The notes under the pieces: model-generated
The model's input: the letters and a program-made list of their open reading frames with translations, nothing else
The model's database searches: none
Told to the model about the DNA's origin: nothing
NCBI GenBank assembly: GCA_963836355.1
Contig: CAWIJO010000002.1
Coordinates: forward strand, 1,364,001 to 1,428,000
Direction: 5' to 3'
Source of the DNA: Palsa-506 sp963836355
GTDB lineage: Bacteria > Actinomycetota > Actinomycetes > Streptosporangiales > Streptosporangiaceae
Length of the DNA stretch: 64,000 nt
Program-made: the position numbers and the translations under genes
Shown here: positions 27,505 through 36,480 of the stretch, piece by piece
Numbering within the stretch: the stretch's first letter is position 1
How the letters are laid out: every line of letters begins with the position of its first letter

Positions 27505-27936
27505 GGCTGCCGCCAGGGCCTGCTGCGCCTGGTTCTGGGACGTCTGATACGCCTGAACCTGCTGCTTCTGCTGGTCCGTCAGGTTGTTCCCGGACGGCAG
27601 CACGGCGGAGGTACGGACGGTCTTGTACGGCCCCTCCGCCTCACTGAGCGCGGTCAGCGACACGGCCTGGGCCTGCTCCAGGTCCGGCAGCCAGCCGCTC
27701 AGCGCCGAGGAGATCTGCTGGTAACGCCGACGACCTTGTCCAGGTCGTTGGCCACCTCAGTGGACTTCGAACGGAGCGTGTCGGCGTACTTGCCCACCAG
27801 CGTGCCGTCGCTGCCGATCTTGCGGAGCGCGTCTACCTGACCGGGAGATCTGCCTGGCCACGGCCGACAAATGGGCGATCTCGTCGCTGATCCGCGCCGG
27901 GTCGCCGGGCACCGGGTCGGCGTCCAGGCCAAGTGG
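27505..27936 (-). pseudogene. Type VII secretion toxin-like protein, 5' part
   Basis: Pieces in neighbouring frames read LGLDADPVPGDPARISDEIAHLSAVARQIS, VDALRKIGSDGTLVGKYADTLRSKSTEVANDLDKVVG and QQISSALSGWLPDLEQAQAVSLTALSEAEGPYKTVRTSA, the coiled WXG-like N-terminus of a large secretion substrate. An extra base near 27848 and a missing base near 27723 break the frame. A stop (TAG) stands just before the LGLDADP start. The IS then cuts it at 27505. It follows the WXG100 gene at 28019 in the same direction, the usual order of such modules. Confidence 0.65.
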
Positions 27937-28018
27937 CTGCTACTGATGGCCGGCCGGTCGTGCCATGCTGTTCTGCTGTCCGCTGATTCGGTCAGCGCGC
28001 GGGCTGTTCCGGGTGCGA

Positions 28019-28305
28019 TCAGTGCTTCGCGTTCAGGCTGCTCGGCAACTTGCCGTCAGTCGTGTCGAACGCCTGCTTGGTCTGATTGATCATCGTGCCG
28101 ACCGCCTGCATGGATCCGACCAGCTTCTTGCGGTGGTAATCCCAGTGCCGGCGAAACTGCCCATGGCCGAGGCGATGTCCCCGGAGCCCATAGCGCCGTC
28201 GTACGCGCTTTCCTGCGCCCTGATGTTCTCGAATTCTGAAACGAGGCCGCTCAGCGTTGTCTCGGACTGGTCCAGAAGCGCGTAATCTACCTTGAGGTCG
28301 GTCAT
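28019..28305 (-). pseudogene. WXG100/ESX-like small secretion protein, frameshifted
   Basis: The first frame starts MTDLKVDYALLDQSETTLSGLVSEFENI and reaches ASAMGSFAG. The second continues WDYHRKKLVGSMQAVGTMINQTKQAFDTTDGKLPSSLNAKH. A missing base near 28155, at the WxG-like turn, separates them. Restored, it is a two-helix protein of about 95-100 residues, the size of EsxA/EsxB-type type VII secretion substrates. It heads the remnant toxin module. A sequence error could explain this single shift, but the surrounding genes are broken too. Confidence 0.65.
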
Positions 28306-28498
28306 TTACTGCACCGTTTCTGTGGTCCCGCCGCATGGCCGCCGAAATCCCGCGACGCTGCGTCACCAGGCAGGCGCGACCACTGCCGACCGGCGGCTGC
28401 TGCCCGGCGTTAATGCACATAAGCTACAGAATGCCCGCACTCCCCCGCAGCAACTTCTACCGATATGAAACATGTCAAGTCAGGCCAAATGACCAGGC

Positions 28499-29659
28499 TC
28501 AGAGCCGGACGCCGATCAGCACCGGCTCGCTGGCCAGTTCCACTCCGAACGTGCCGCGGACGCCGTCCCTGATTTCCCTGGCCAGGGCCAGCAGGGACGA
28601 GGTCGTGGCACCGCCGGGATTGACCAGGGCAAGCGTGTGCTTGGCCGAGATCCGCGGACCTGGCATGTCCCGGTCGCGCTCGCTGCCGGGCGCTTGCCGC
28701 GCACGGCCCGGGTAACCCTTGCCGAAGCCGGCCCGCTCGATCAGCCAGGCGGCCGGGACCTTGACCCGGCCCGCCCCGGCCGCGAAGTGCGGGACAGTCA
28801 CGTCGCCGCCCCAGCCAGCCGTGACCGTCTTCTGCAAGGCTGCCAGTTGCTCCTGGTCGAGGACCGGATTGGTGAAGAAGGAGCCTGCGCTCCTGGTGTC
28901 AGGGTCGGCCGGATCCAGCACCATCCCCTTGCCCCGGCGAAGCCGGAGCACCGCCTCCCTGGCGTCCGCCAGCGGCACCCGCCCGCCCTCGGCTACGCCG
29001 AGGGCACGCGCCAGCTCGCCGTACCGGACCGGAGCGGACAGCGGATCGCTGGTCAGCCGGAAGGTAACGCCAAGCACCACAAACCGGCCGGTGGCATCGG
29101 CCGCGGCGGCTGCCCGCCCCCGGCCGCCCGCACCCGCAGTTGCTGCCGCGGCGCGCTTGAATGCGCTCGTCCGGTAGCCGAACCCGCAGTCCTGGTTCGA
29201 CAGTTCGGTGACCACATCGCGGTGCCGGTCGTAGACGCGCACTGCGACCAGCGTCTGCGCCACATCCTGGCCGTAGGCTCCGACATTCTGGATCGGGGTG
29301 GCGCCCGCCAGGCCGGGAATGCCGGCCAGGCACTCGAGCCCGGACAGCCCGCTGCCGATGCACCAGGTCACCACCGCGTCCCAGTCCTGGCCGGCCGCGA
29401 CGCTGACGGCGACCCGGTCGAGATCCGCTGCTGCCGCGATGCCATCGGTCGCCACCTGGACCACCGTGCCGGGGAAGCCCGCATCGGCGATGACGAGGTT
29501 GCTGCCGCCGCCGAGCACGAGCACCGGCTCGCCGCGCTGATCGGCAGCCCGGACCGCGGCGATGATCTGGTCGTCGCTGTCGGCTTCGACGAACCGCCCG
29601 GCCGGCCCGCCGAGGCCGAGCGTCGTGTAGCCCGCCAGCGCTACCTGCTCGCGGACCAT
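28499..29659 (-). CDS. murB: UDP-N-acetylenolpyruvoylglucosamine reductase
   Basis: The FAD enzyme makes UDP-MurNAc in peptidoglycan synthesis. Visible are the FAD-binding LVLGGGSNLVIADAGFPGTVV, GLECLAGIPGLAGATPIQNVGAYGQDV, the proton-donor Ser in SAGSFFTNPVL, and the closing Glu in SEPVLIGVRL. The ATG complementary to 29657-29659 (MVREQVALAGYTTLGLGGPA) fits the family start and gives 386 residues. A further in-frame start at 29752 adds 31 unconserved residues. An Ala/Gly-rich insertion (about residues 180-195) and a short one near ARQAPGSERDRD are unusual. It belongs to the conserved hadAB-murB block. Confidence 0.92.
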   Translation of the reverse strand: MVREQVALAGYTTLGLGGPAGRFVEADSDDQIIAAVRAADQRGEPVLVLGGGSNLVIADAGFPGTVVQVATDGIAAAADLDRVAVSVAAGQDWDAVVTWCIGSGLSGLECLAGIPGLAGATPIQNVGAYGQDVAQTLVAVRVYDRHRDVVTELSNQDCGFGYRTSAFKRAAAATAGAGGRGRAAAAADATGRFVVLGVTFRLTSDPLSAPVRYGELARALGVAEGGRVPLADAREAVLRLRRGKGMVLDPADPDTRSAGSFFTNPVLDQEQLAALQKTVTAGWGGDVTVPHFAAGAGRVKVPAAWLIERAGFGKGYPGRARQAPGSERDRDMPGPRISAKHTLALVNPGGATTSSLLALAREIRDGVRGTFGVELASEPVLIGVRL

Positions 29660-29792
29660 CACGTAGCGTGCCCCATTCCGTCCGGCCAGGATTTCACCCG
29701 CGGCCGCCACCTTGCGGCACTGGCCTGGCGTCCCCGGGTACCGGCCACGCATCCTACGTGATCAGGAAGGACAAGCCGCGGAGTGTGCCGGG

Positions 29793-30695
29793 TCAGCCGT
29801 TGAGGCTCTGGATCTCGGCGACATCGACCGGCCGGCCCTGGATGCTGGCCTGCAACTGGCCGCCGGTCACCGGCTGCATGCCAGGCTGAGGCGGCAGCGG
29901 GCCGTCGCCATCGCCGGTGGTGACCGCCGAGAAGACCTGCCAGCCGATCCGGGGCCGGTCAGGTTGTCGCCGGTGCCGGGGTGCAGGTACGTGACGCCGC
30001 AGTCGATCGACTGATTCGGGCCGGTGCCGGCCATCTGCTTCGCCGTCGCGGTCGAGCCGAGGTAGCCGCAGTTGCTGTAACGGGTGGCGTCCACGGTTCC
30101 CGGGTCGATGCTCAGCGGCCGCGCCATCGCCCATACCGTTACGCCCAGCGAGCCGTCTGGCAGCGATGCGGTCACCGTCGCGTATGGCTGTCCGGCCGCG
30201 GTCTGCTCGAACGCCCCGGCCAGGCCGACCCGGACGAAGTCCAGCAGGTTCGCGTAGCTCCGGCCCGCCGGGTTGACGTCGACCTGGCCGATTCCCGGCC
30301 GGGTCAGCTTGGCCAGCGCGAGCATCCGCAAGGTGCTCGCGGGGATCAGCCGGGGTCGGCGGCAGCGGCCCGGGCAGCACCCATGCGTACAGCGGGAGCT
30401 TCAGGCATTCGGCCTTGCCCGCGGCGGATGCAGCCGGGTTCACTGGCAGCAGGTACCAGGCGCCAGGCGCCAGCTGGTACCGGGTTCTGCTTAAGCAGTT
30501 GCTGCGCCTGCGCGGAGGACTTGTCGATGCTGTAGACGGTGGGCGGGTTGGGGCCCCATTCGGTGACGATCAGGTGGCTGCAGCCGGTGCCGCCGCAGCC
30601 GACCCCGGGCGGCGGGGCGCGGCCGGCCCCGCCATCGCGACGGGCAGTGCCAGCCCGGCAACGATCAGGATTGCAGTGCGGAGGCGGCGCATCAT
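29793..30695 (-). pseudogene. Decayed secreted protein, unknown function
   Basis: The ATG (30693-30695) opens a signal-peptide-like segment MRRLRTAILIVAGLALPVAMA. The coding sense then moves between frames: SHLIVTEWGPNPPTVYSIDKS, WYLLPVNPAASAAGKAECLK, IPASTLRMLALAKLTRPGIGQ with the 154-codon open stretch to 29955, and last IGWQVFSAVTTGDGDGPLPPQPG to the stop. At least four shifts occur, too many for chance sequence error in one gene unless this contig is poor. The start overlaps the stop of the gene upstream (ATGATG). I do not recognise the family. Confidence 0.5.
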
Positions 30696-31236
30696 GGCTT
30701 GCACTCCCTAGCCTGCGGATAGTAGACAGCGGGGTAGTTGCCGATCACTCGCCAGAAACCAGATCCGCCCTTGGCAAGAATGTCGGTATAGCGGAAGTAA
30801 TGATCAGCCGCGGGCGTCCGGTCCGGGATGACCTGCCCCGTCCTGATGCTGGCGTTGGCGGCCCGGGCGTTGTCGTAGCAGGCGCTGACGTCGATGGCCC
30901 CCCGGTGGCCGGATCCGCGAATGCCCGCATGTGGGTGTAGCTCAGGGTTCCCCGGAACGACTCGGTGGTGACGTCCGGCTTTGCGAGATCCGCCGCGAAA
31001 TCGCGCCGCACCCGCCGGCCGGTGTACGCGGTCCACCGGGTGTCTTTGCCGCCCGTGTACCCGGCGTAGAGATAAGCGAGCTCGAAGTTCTTGTCGGCGA
31101 TGACCGCCCGCGCCGGGCCGACGCCGCCGGCCGCCAGCCGGCCATATGGACGTGCACGTTATGGCCGAACGGCGGCCGGATTACTCCGCCGGGCCCGGAC
31201 GATCCGAAAAAGCCGTCGACTTGGGCGGGCTCCACG
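30692..31236 (-). pseudogene. Decayed gene of unknown function, upstream partner
   Basis: Three frames carry pieces of one protein: GFFGSSGPGGVIRPPFGHNVHVHM, then RAVIADKNFELAYLYAGYTGGKDTRWTAYTG with VRRDFAADLAKPDVTTESF, then IDVSACYDNARAANASIRTGQVIPDRTP to HYFRYTDILAKGGSGFWRV. The stop overlaps the start of the next gene by 4 bp, so the two formed a coupled pair. Shifts fall near 31125 and 30905. No family is recognised; the last part looks like a small secreted or periplasmic domain. Confidence 0.45.
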
Positions 31237-31394
31237 ACAAGCGCCTCGAAGATAACGGAAGCGGTTGATGATCACAGCGAGAGTTACCGAGTTGGCTCGT
31301 GAAGTTGGGCCCGATCGATGGCAGGCGGTGCCCGGCGTAAACTCGCGCCGGTCGGCCGCGGGGCGGAATCCCGGGCCGGGCACGCGGGAGGGAA

Positions 31395-32162
31395 ATGAGC
31401 GCAGCGGGCTGGATTGCCACGGCGGTGCTGGCGGCAGCGGGCCTGACCGTCGGCTGCTGGCTGACCATGCTCGCGGTCCGGGTCCCGCGCGGCGAGAGCC
31501 CGCGGCCGCCGGCCGGGCGGTGCGCCGCGTGCGGGTCACCCGCCGCCCTGGCCAACCTGATCCCGCTGCTCGGCTGGGCCCGGATGCGCCGCCGGTGCCC
31601 GGAGTGCCGACGTGCCTTTGGTGCCTGGTATCCCGCGGCGGGCGTGGTGACGGCCGCCGCCCTGGTCGCGATGTGGCTCCGCTTCGGGGCGAGCCCGGCG
31701 CTTCCCGCGTTCTGCTACCTGGCAGTTGCCGGGGTGCCGCTCGGCTTCATCGACGCGCGGTACCAGCGGCTGCCGGATTTGCTTACCCTGCCCTCGTACC
31801 CGATCGGGCTGGCGGCCCTCGGCATTGCCGCGATCTTCGTCGCCGGCGGTGCCGGGCACTTCGTCTCCGGGCTGATCGGGATGGCCGCGGTCTGGCTGTT
31901 CTTCGTGCTGCAAGTGCTCATCTACCCGGCCGGAATGGGCTGGGGAGACGTGAAGCTCTCCGGGCTGATCGGCCTTTACCTGGGCTGGTTCGGAGCCGGC
32001 GCGGTGATCGCCGGCCTGCTAGGCGGGTACCTGCTCGCCGCCGTGACCGGGATCGGGCTGATCGCCACCCGGCGGGCGACCAGGAAGTCGCACCTGCCGT
32101 TCGGCCCGTTCCTGCTGGCGGGCGCGCTCGCGGTGATCGTCACCCCGGCGCTGTCCCGCTAG
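31395..32162 (+). CDS. Prepilin peptidase (A24 family)
   Basis: The 255-residue polytopic membrane protease has the N-terminal zinc motif with Cys43, Cys46, Cys68 and Cys71 and about seven hydrophobic segments. The two catalytic aspartates are Asp120 (GFIDARYQRLPD) and Asp185 (MGWGDVKLSG, the GxGD site). It would cut type IV or Tad prepilin leader peptides, and full-length forms also methylate the new N-terminus. No intact pilin gene is in view; the TadE remnants at 24 kb are the nearest hint of a substrate system. It is convergent with hadB, 12 bp apart. Confidence 0.9.
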   Translation: MSAAGWIATAVLAAAGLTVGCWLTMLAVRVPRGESPRPPAGRCAACGSPAALANLIPLLGWARMRRRCPECRRAFGAWYPAAGVVTAAALVAMWLRFGASPALPAFCYLAVAGVPLGFIDARYQRLPDLLTLPSYPIGLAALGIAAIFVAGGAGHFVSGLIGMAAVWLFFVLQVLIYPAGMGWGDVKLSGLIGLYLGWFGAGAVIAGLLGGYLLAAVTGIGLIATRRATRKSHLPFGPFLLAGALAVIVTPALSR

Positions 32163-32174
32163 ACCGGCCCAGCG

Positions 32175-32612
32175 TCAGGGCAGGCGGACTACCGCGCGGG
32201 CGCGGGTAAGTACCTTTTCCCCGGCGGCCCTGGCGGTCAGCGCCAGCACGACGCGGTTGTCGTCGAGCTTGTCCTCGACCTTGCCGCTGACTTCGATCGT
32301 GGCGCCAGTGTCGTCATCGGGCACGACTACCATCGAGGAGAACCGGACCCCGAATTCCACCAGGGCCGCCTCCGGGCCGGCCCAGTCCGTGACGTACCGG
32401 CCGGCTTCCGCCATCGTGAACATGCCGTGCGCGATCACGTCTGGGAGCCCGACCGACCTGGCGATCCGCTCGTTCCAGTGGATCACGTTGAAGTCGCCGG
32501 CCGCGCCGCAGTACTTGACCAGGCTGAGCCTGGTCACCGGATAGCTGGCCGACCCAAGCTCGGCACCGGGCTGCACGTCGGAGTACTTGACCTGGTCGCT
32601 CACGGATCGCAT
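32175..32612 (-). CDS. hadB: MaoC-type (3R)-hydroxyacyl dehydratase subunit HadB-like
   Basis: The 145-residue hot-dog protein has the hydratase motif GDFNVIHWNE, with the catalytic Asp and His five residues apart, and the following DVIAHGMFTMA. In mycobacteria HadB pairs with HadA or HadC as the dehydratase of the FAS-II cycle. In non-mycolate actinobacteria the pair is conserved but its substrate is less certain. It follows the HadA-like gene by 46 bp. Confidence 0.87.
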   Translation of the reverse strand: MRSVSDQVKYSDVQPGAELGSASYPVTRLSLVKYCGAAGDFNVIHWNERIARSVGLPDVIAHGMFTMAEAGRYVTDWAGPEAALVEFGVRFSSMVVVPDDDTGATIEVSGKVEDKLDDNRVVLALTARAAGEKVLTRARAVVRLP

Positions 32613-32658
32613 CCCGTCTTCTTCGCTGGCCGCTGCTGGGCTGGGTAACGGTCGGCCG

Positions 32659-33108
32659 TTACCCGGCGCCGCCGCGCTCCACCAGGGTGTTATGCGCGGT
32701 GCACACGTGCTCGCCGCCGACCGTGCGGATCTCGGTCCTGGTCGTGAGCAGCACGTTGCGGCCCGCGTCCTTGATGTCGGTGATCGTGGCCTGCGCGGTG
32801 AGGACGTCGCCGGCCACGATCTGGCGGGAATACTCGAACCGCTGCTCGCCGTGCACGATCATCGCGTAGTTGACGCCGAGTCCCGGGTCGGTGATCGCCC
32901 TGGCGCCGGCCGCCATCGCGACCACGACGGCGAATGTCGGCGGCGCGATGACGTCCGGGTGCCCGGCTGCCTGCGCGGCGGCGCGATCGCGGAATACCGG
33001 GTTCGGGTCCCCGATCGCATCGGCGAAATCCTTGATCTTGACCCGGCTGACCTCGTAGGGATCGGCCGCCGGAAAGGCACGCCCGAGGTAATCGCGGTTG
33101 ATGGCCAT
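32659..33108 (-). CDS. hadA: MaoC-like dehydratase subunit HadA-like
   Basis: The 149-residue hot-dog protein lacks the Asp-x4-His catalytic motif and has instead the stabilising-subunit pattern (IGDPNPVFRDRAAAQAAGHPDVIAPPTFAVVV). This matches HadA, the non-catalytic partner of HadB. Both lie directly after rpmG, as in Streptomyces and Mycobacterium. The pair should form a heterodimeric (3R)-hydroxyacyl-ACP/CoA dehydratase. Frame and length are normal. Confidence 0.87.
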   Translation of the reverse strand: MAINRDYLGRAFPAADPYEVSRVKIKDFADAIGDPNPVFRDRAAAQAAGHPDVIAPPTFAVVVAMAAGARAITDPGLGVNYAMIVHGEQRFEYSRQIVAGDVLTAQATITDIKDAGRNVLLTTRTEIRTVGGEHVCTAHNTLVERGGAG

Positions 33109-33121
33109 GACGGCGCCGGAG

Positions 33122-33286
33122 CTAGCGGGTTTCGCGGTGCGGCTGGTGCTTCCGGCAGTTCGGGCAGTACTTGCTCATTTCCATCCGGTCGGGGTCGTTG
33201 CGGCGGTTCTTGCGGGTGATGTAGTTGCGGTGCTTGCACTCCTGACAAGCCAGCGTGATCTTCGGCCTGACATCTGTCGCAGCCAC
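33122..33286 (-). CDS. rpmG: 50S ribosomal protein L33
   Basis: The 54-residue product starts at a GTG (33284-33286) and reads VAATDVRPKITLACQECKHRN. It has the zinc-type Cys pairs (CQEC and CPNC) and basic tail (KHQPHRETR). L33 binds near the E site of the large subunit. The Cys-containing form is kept here; many actinobacteria hold a second Cys-free copy for zinc shortage. It lies between tRNA-Met and hadA, 13 bp before hadA. Confidence 0.95.
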   Translation of the reverse strand: MAATDVRPKITLACQECKHRNYITRKNRRNDPDRMEMSKYCPNCRKHQPHRETR

Positions 33287-33418
33287 GAGTGCCTCTCTTC
33301 CAATGTCCTGACGGTGTCCGGCCAGGCTGGCGCCTGCCCGCAGTACTCAACACGCGAGCCACCTGGCGATGTTCCTTGACTTACCTGAGGGTAACCAGGC
33401 CAGCTGGCGACGCGATAG

Positions 33419-33492
33419 TAGCGGAGGCCGGACTTGAACCGGCGACACAGCGATTATGAGCCGCTTGCTCTGCCTGACTGAGCTACTCCGCC
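33419..33492 (-). tRNA. tRNA-Met (elongator, CAT anticodon)
   Basis: The minus strand gives acceptor GGCGGAG pairing with CTCCGCT (one G-T pair at the end), D-arm AGCTCAGTCAGG, anticodon loop CTCATAA, and T-arm GGTTCAAGTCC. The first acceptor base pair is normal, unlike an initiator tRNA. The 3' CCA is not encoded. It precedes rpmG, as in related genomes. Confidence 0.93.
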
Positions 33493-33681
33493 GCCTGACC
33501 AGCCATGACTCGCTGGGGCGGATATAGCTTACAGGGAACGGGCGGCGGCCAATGCGGACGCCTGGGTAAGGACGGGTTGTGCGAGCCGCCGGGTGCGGCA
33601 GTCAGCGGCGAAGGCCCGTTAAAAAAAATGAATCGACTGGCTCAGCACTCGACCACATTGAGCGCCAGGCCGCCGGCAGCC

Positions 33682-35717
33682 CAACACCACGTACTTAAGG
33701 CGTGCCGGTTTCGATGAGCTTGTGACCTGGGATTTTGTGCTGGTTTGGAGGCGGGGAGGGGCTCCTGGTAGGCGTTGGGTGACTAGTCCGCGCCGTCTCA
33801 GGAGCCCCTTGTGTGTTCTTATCTGCCTGCCGTCGTTGATGCAAGCCGGATGGCGGAGTTCCCGGTTACCGGGGCTCCGGCGGGGACGGTCGCGGTGCGG
33901 GCTTCTGGCCTGCGGTTTCTCGGCGAGACGGTGACGGTGGCGGGCAACGCGCCGTCAGCGGGTGAGCTGGCGGTGTTCTGCTGTCCGGTGGTGACGGCCC
34001 CGGCCGCGGTGCGCAGGGACGGGACGGTGCTGGCGGACGCGTGGCTCCCGGACCTGGTGCGGCTGGGTGAACTGGAGCGGCATCTCGGCGACGGGGTGAT
34101 CGAGGCGGCCGTGGACGCGGCGGCCGCGGAGGGGCGGCTGAAGCCGCGGCAGCGGCGCCGCCTGATGTCGTATCCGCTGGTCATCCGGCTGATGCTCGCG
34201 ATGACGCTGATGCCGGACGCGTCGTATGGCGAGGCCCTGCGCAGGGTCGCGGGGCTGCTCGCGGACATCCCGTTCACCCGGGAATGGCACGTCCCGACGG
34301 GCAAGGTGATCACGGACTGGCGGCTGCCGGTTCCCCCGGACGTGATGGAAAACCTGTTCTGGCAGGCAGCCGGGCCGCTGATCAGCGATGACGAGCCGTC
34401 GGCGGTGCTGCTGGCCGGGATGATGGTGCTGGCCGCCGACGGGATGCTGGTGAGCCTGGCGGACACGCCGGCGAACCGGGCGTTCTTCGGCTGCACGGGC
34501 ACCGCGGCCGAAGACGGCGAGGACGCCGCCCCGTTCCCGCAGCTGAAGGTCGTCGCGCTGGCCGGCCGGGCCGGGCGCGCCATGCTCGGCGCGATCCTGG
34601 GACAGGCCAGGGCCGGGGAGCAGACCCTGCTGAAACGGCTGGTCCGCCGCCGCCCGGACCTGTTCGCCGGCCGCGTCACCTGCTTCGATCGCAACTTTCC
34701 CGGCCATGACCTGATCACCGCGATCCTGGATGCGGGCGGGCACGTCATCGCCCGCGTGAAGGAAGGCATCAGCCTGGACTTCGCCGACAGCGAGAACCGC
34801 GGCTGGCTGCCCGACGGATCCCGCATGACCTGGCTGAACGCTCCCTCCGGGAGGAAAGATGACCGGCTTCCGGTCCGGGTGACCGAGCACAACGCGGTCA
34901 TGCCCTCCGCTGACGGGAAAGAAGAAATCTCCGGGACCTGCACCGTCATCACCACCCTCCTGGACCACCAGGCCGCGCCCGCGGACCAGGTCCGGGAAAC
35001 GTATCTCACCCGGTGGAGCGCGTCGGAGACCACGTTCGGCGAGGACAAGACCACGATCACCGGCGCTGGCAACCGCACGTCCGGCCCGGTCCTGCGGTCC
35101 GGGTGCCCGCGGCTGGTCATCCAGGAGGCCTGGGCCTGGCTCACCGCCGCCCAGCTGACCCGCGCCAGCGCCGCCGCCGCGCTCCGCGGCGAGGCCGCGC
35201 AGGCCCGCGCCCTGCGCAGGAAAGACACCGCCATGGTCACCGCCGACGAGGAATCCTTCACCGCCGTCCGCCATCACATGATCCGCTCGATGACAACATC
35301 CCAGGTCACGGCCACCTCGTCACTGGACGCGCTCGCCGCAGCGGCCGATGCCGCCGCCCGCGCTGCCCTGCACATCCTCAACCTCCCCCGGCGGCAGCGG
35401 CACTCCAGGCGCGCGCAGAAGGCACGCCCGAAATTCCCGCACGCTACCGCCACCAAGACCACCGTCACCGGGAAACCCCAGGTCACCGAATTCGCACCCG
35501 GCTTCTACTAGCCCCGGCCAGGACCGGGAAGCCGCCAGGAAGGAGAAATGCCCCGCCTCGCGGGGCCGCGGACCGTGGAACCGCGCGCCATTCCCGCCGC
35601 GACACGCGGGTCCCGGGCATGTCCTCACACCATCCGGAAACAGGCTTCCGTGCATACACGGAACACAAGCACCTCAACACCCCAGAAAACCTGAAACACC
35701 TAAAGTACGTGGTGTTG
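33682..35717 (+). mobile_element. IS4-family insertion sequence B, complete
   Basis: A 2,036-bp element with inverted ends (CAACACCACGTACTTAAGG at 33682, complement CAACACCACGTACTTTAGG ending at 35717). It is flanked by an 11-bp target duplication CGCCGGCAGCC (33671-33681 and 35718-35728). One intact transposase gene is inside. It is inserted between tRNA-Met and decayed genes; no gene is clearly split. Confidence 0.9.
33811..35511 (+). CDS. IS4-family transposase (element B)
   Basis: The 566-residue transposase has the IS4-type N-terminal domain (LPDLVRLGELERHLGDGVIEAAVDAAA ...) and the DDE core: Asp in LAADGMLVSLADTPANRAFFG, Asp in TCFDRNFPGHDLITAIL, and Glu in YLTRWSASETTFGEDKTTI (Y-x3-R-x4-E layout). 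It differs strongly in sequence from the transposase of element A. The frame is intact with identical target duplications, so the insertion is recent or still mobile. The start codon is the GTG at 33811; later starts cannot be ruled out. Confidence 0.9.
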   Translation: MCSYLPAVVDASRMAEFPVTGAPAGTVAVRASGLRFLGETVTVAGNAPSAGELAVFCCPVVTAPAAVRRDGTVLADAWLPDLVRLGELERHLGDGVIEAAVDAAAAEGRLKPRQRRRLMSYPLVIRLMLAMTLMPDASYGEALRRVAGLLADIPFTREWHVPTGKVITDWRLPVPPDVMENLFWQAAGPLISDDEPSAVLLAGMMVLAADGMLVSLADTPANRAFFGCTGTAAEDGEDAAPFPQLKVVALAGRAGRAMLGAILGQARAGEQTLLKRLVRRRPDLFAGRVTCFDRNFPGHDLITAILDAGGHVIARVKEGISLDFADSENRGWLPDGSRMTWLNAPSGRKDDRLPVRVTEHNAVMPSADGKEEISGTCTVITTLLDHQAAPADQVRETYLTRWSASETTFGEDKTTITGAGNRTSGPVLRSGCPRLVIQEAWAWLTAAQLTRASAAAALRGEAAQARALRRKDTAMVTADEESFTAVRHHMIRSMTTSQVTATSSLDALAAAADAAARAALHILNLPRRQRHSRRAQKARPKFPHATATKTTVTGKPQVTEFAPGFY

Positions 35718-35835
35718 CGCCGGCAGCCGGTCGTCGCGGAGCGACTGAGCGAACATCGCGGCGGCCCGCATCGGCCCTACCGTGTGCGAGCTGGACGGCC
35801 CGACGCCGACCTGAACAGGTCGAAGGCGCTGATCG

Positions 35836-36245
35836 TCATGGGCGCGGCCGGTCTTTCTGCAGCCGCTGGCCGGCCGGGTCGAGCGGCGGTCGCAGGTGCA
35901 CCGCCGCCGGGCAGCGCTGGCCGCCGATATCGACCTGGTAGCTGCCTGCCCGGGCGAAGTCAGCGGTGACCGGCGTGCCGCCGGGGTGCCGCAGGTAGGC
36001 CAGGCCGACCGAGGCGCCGAGGGTCTCGCCCCAGGCTGCCGAGGTCAGCTGGCCGAGCGCGCGGCCGCCGCGCAGCACCAGCTCGCCGGCCCACAGCATG
36101 ACGTCCGGGTCGTCGAGGACCAGCGAGACCAGCCGGGTAGGGCGGCTGGTCCGGCGAGACCCACGGCTTGGCCTGGGGCTCGAACCCGCCGACGACGAGA
36201 CCGCCCACTTCCTCCTTGAAGTAGGTGCTGGTCGAGCGCACGGCG
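35836..36245 (-). pseudogene. GcvT-domain FAD oxidoreductase, fused end fragments
   Basis: Two pieces of a dimethylglycine/sarcosine-dehydrogenase-like protein are joined. Upstream is TYFKEEVGGLVVGGFEPQAKPWVSPDQ from the FAD domain. Then, after a frame change near 36145, comes RLVSLVLDDPDVMLWAGELVLRGGRALGQLTSAAWG to the C-terminus, the closing barrel of the GcvT domain. Several hundred residues between the two are gone. Such enzymes demethylate glycine derivatives with folate. IS element B lies about 110 bp away. Confidence 0.6.
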
Positions 36246-36383
36246 TATGTCCGGACCGGCCAGCCGGTTGAGTTCGCCCGGGACCTGTTCCGCGGCGACC
36301 GGACCCGCCTCGTGGTCTGGACCTCGGACCTGGCCAACGGCGTCCGACCCGCGGCGTCACCGCGGGCGTCACCGCGGGCGGTT
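36225..36383 (+). pseudogene. GntR-family regulator, C-terminal fragment
   Basis: The plus strand reads ERTAYVRTGQPVEFARDLFRGDRTRLVVWTSDLA, the end of a UTRA ligand-binding domain as found in HutC-type GntR regulators. The DNA-binding half is missing. It starts inside the oxidoreductase remnant on the opposite strand, so a deletion has fused the two. It now ends before the promoter of the secreted protein gene at 36481. Confidence 0.5.
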
Positions 36384-36413
36384 AAGGACGGTGCACAAGT
36401 TCACCGCTGGGGG

Positions 36414-36443
36414 TTGCGGTCCCTCGACAGGCAGCCGTATAAC
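36414..36443 (+). promoter_or_regulatory. Promoter of the secreted protein gene at 36481
   Basis: TTGCGG (36414-36419) and TATAAC (36438-36443) are 18 bp apart and point at the start at 36481. The -10 element is good and the -35 fair. A GGGGA ribosome site lies 8 bases before the ATG. Confidence 0.5.
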
Positions 36444-36480
36444 AGTGTGGCCCGTGATCGATTCGTTCGAGGGGATTTAG

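Noticed and set aside
28637..29761. A 374-codon plus-strand frame opposite murB
   Set aside because: The minus strand encodes MurB with all catalytic motifs; the plus frame is a shadow.
33811..35511. The large frame on the minus strand inside IS element B (480 codons)
   Set aside because: It is antisense to the transposase; the plus-strand frame has the complete DDE motif set.
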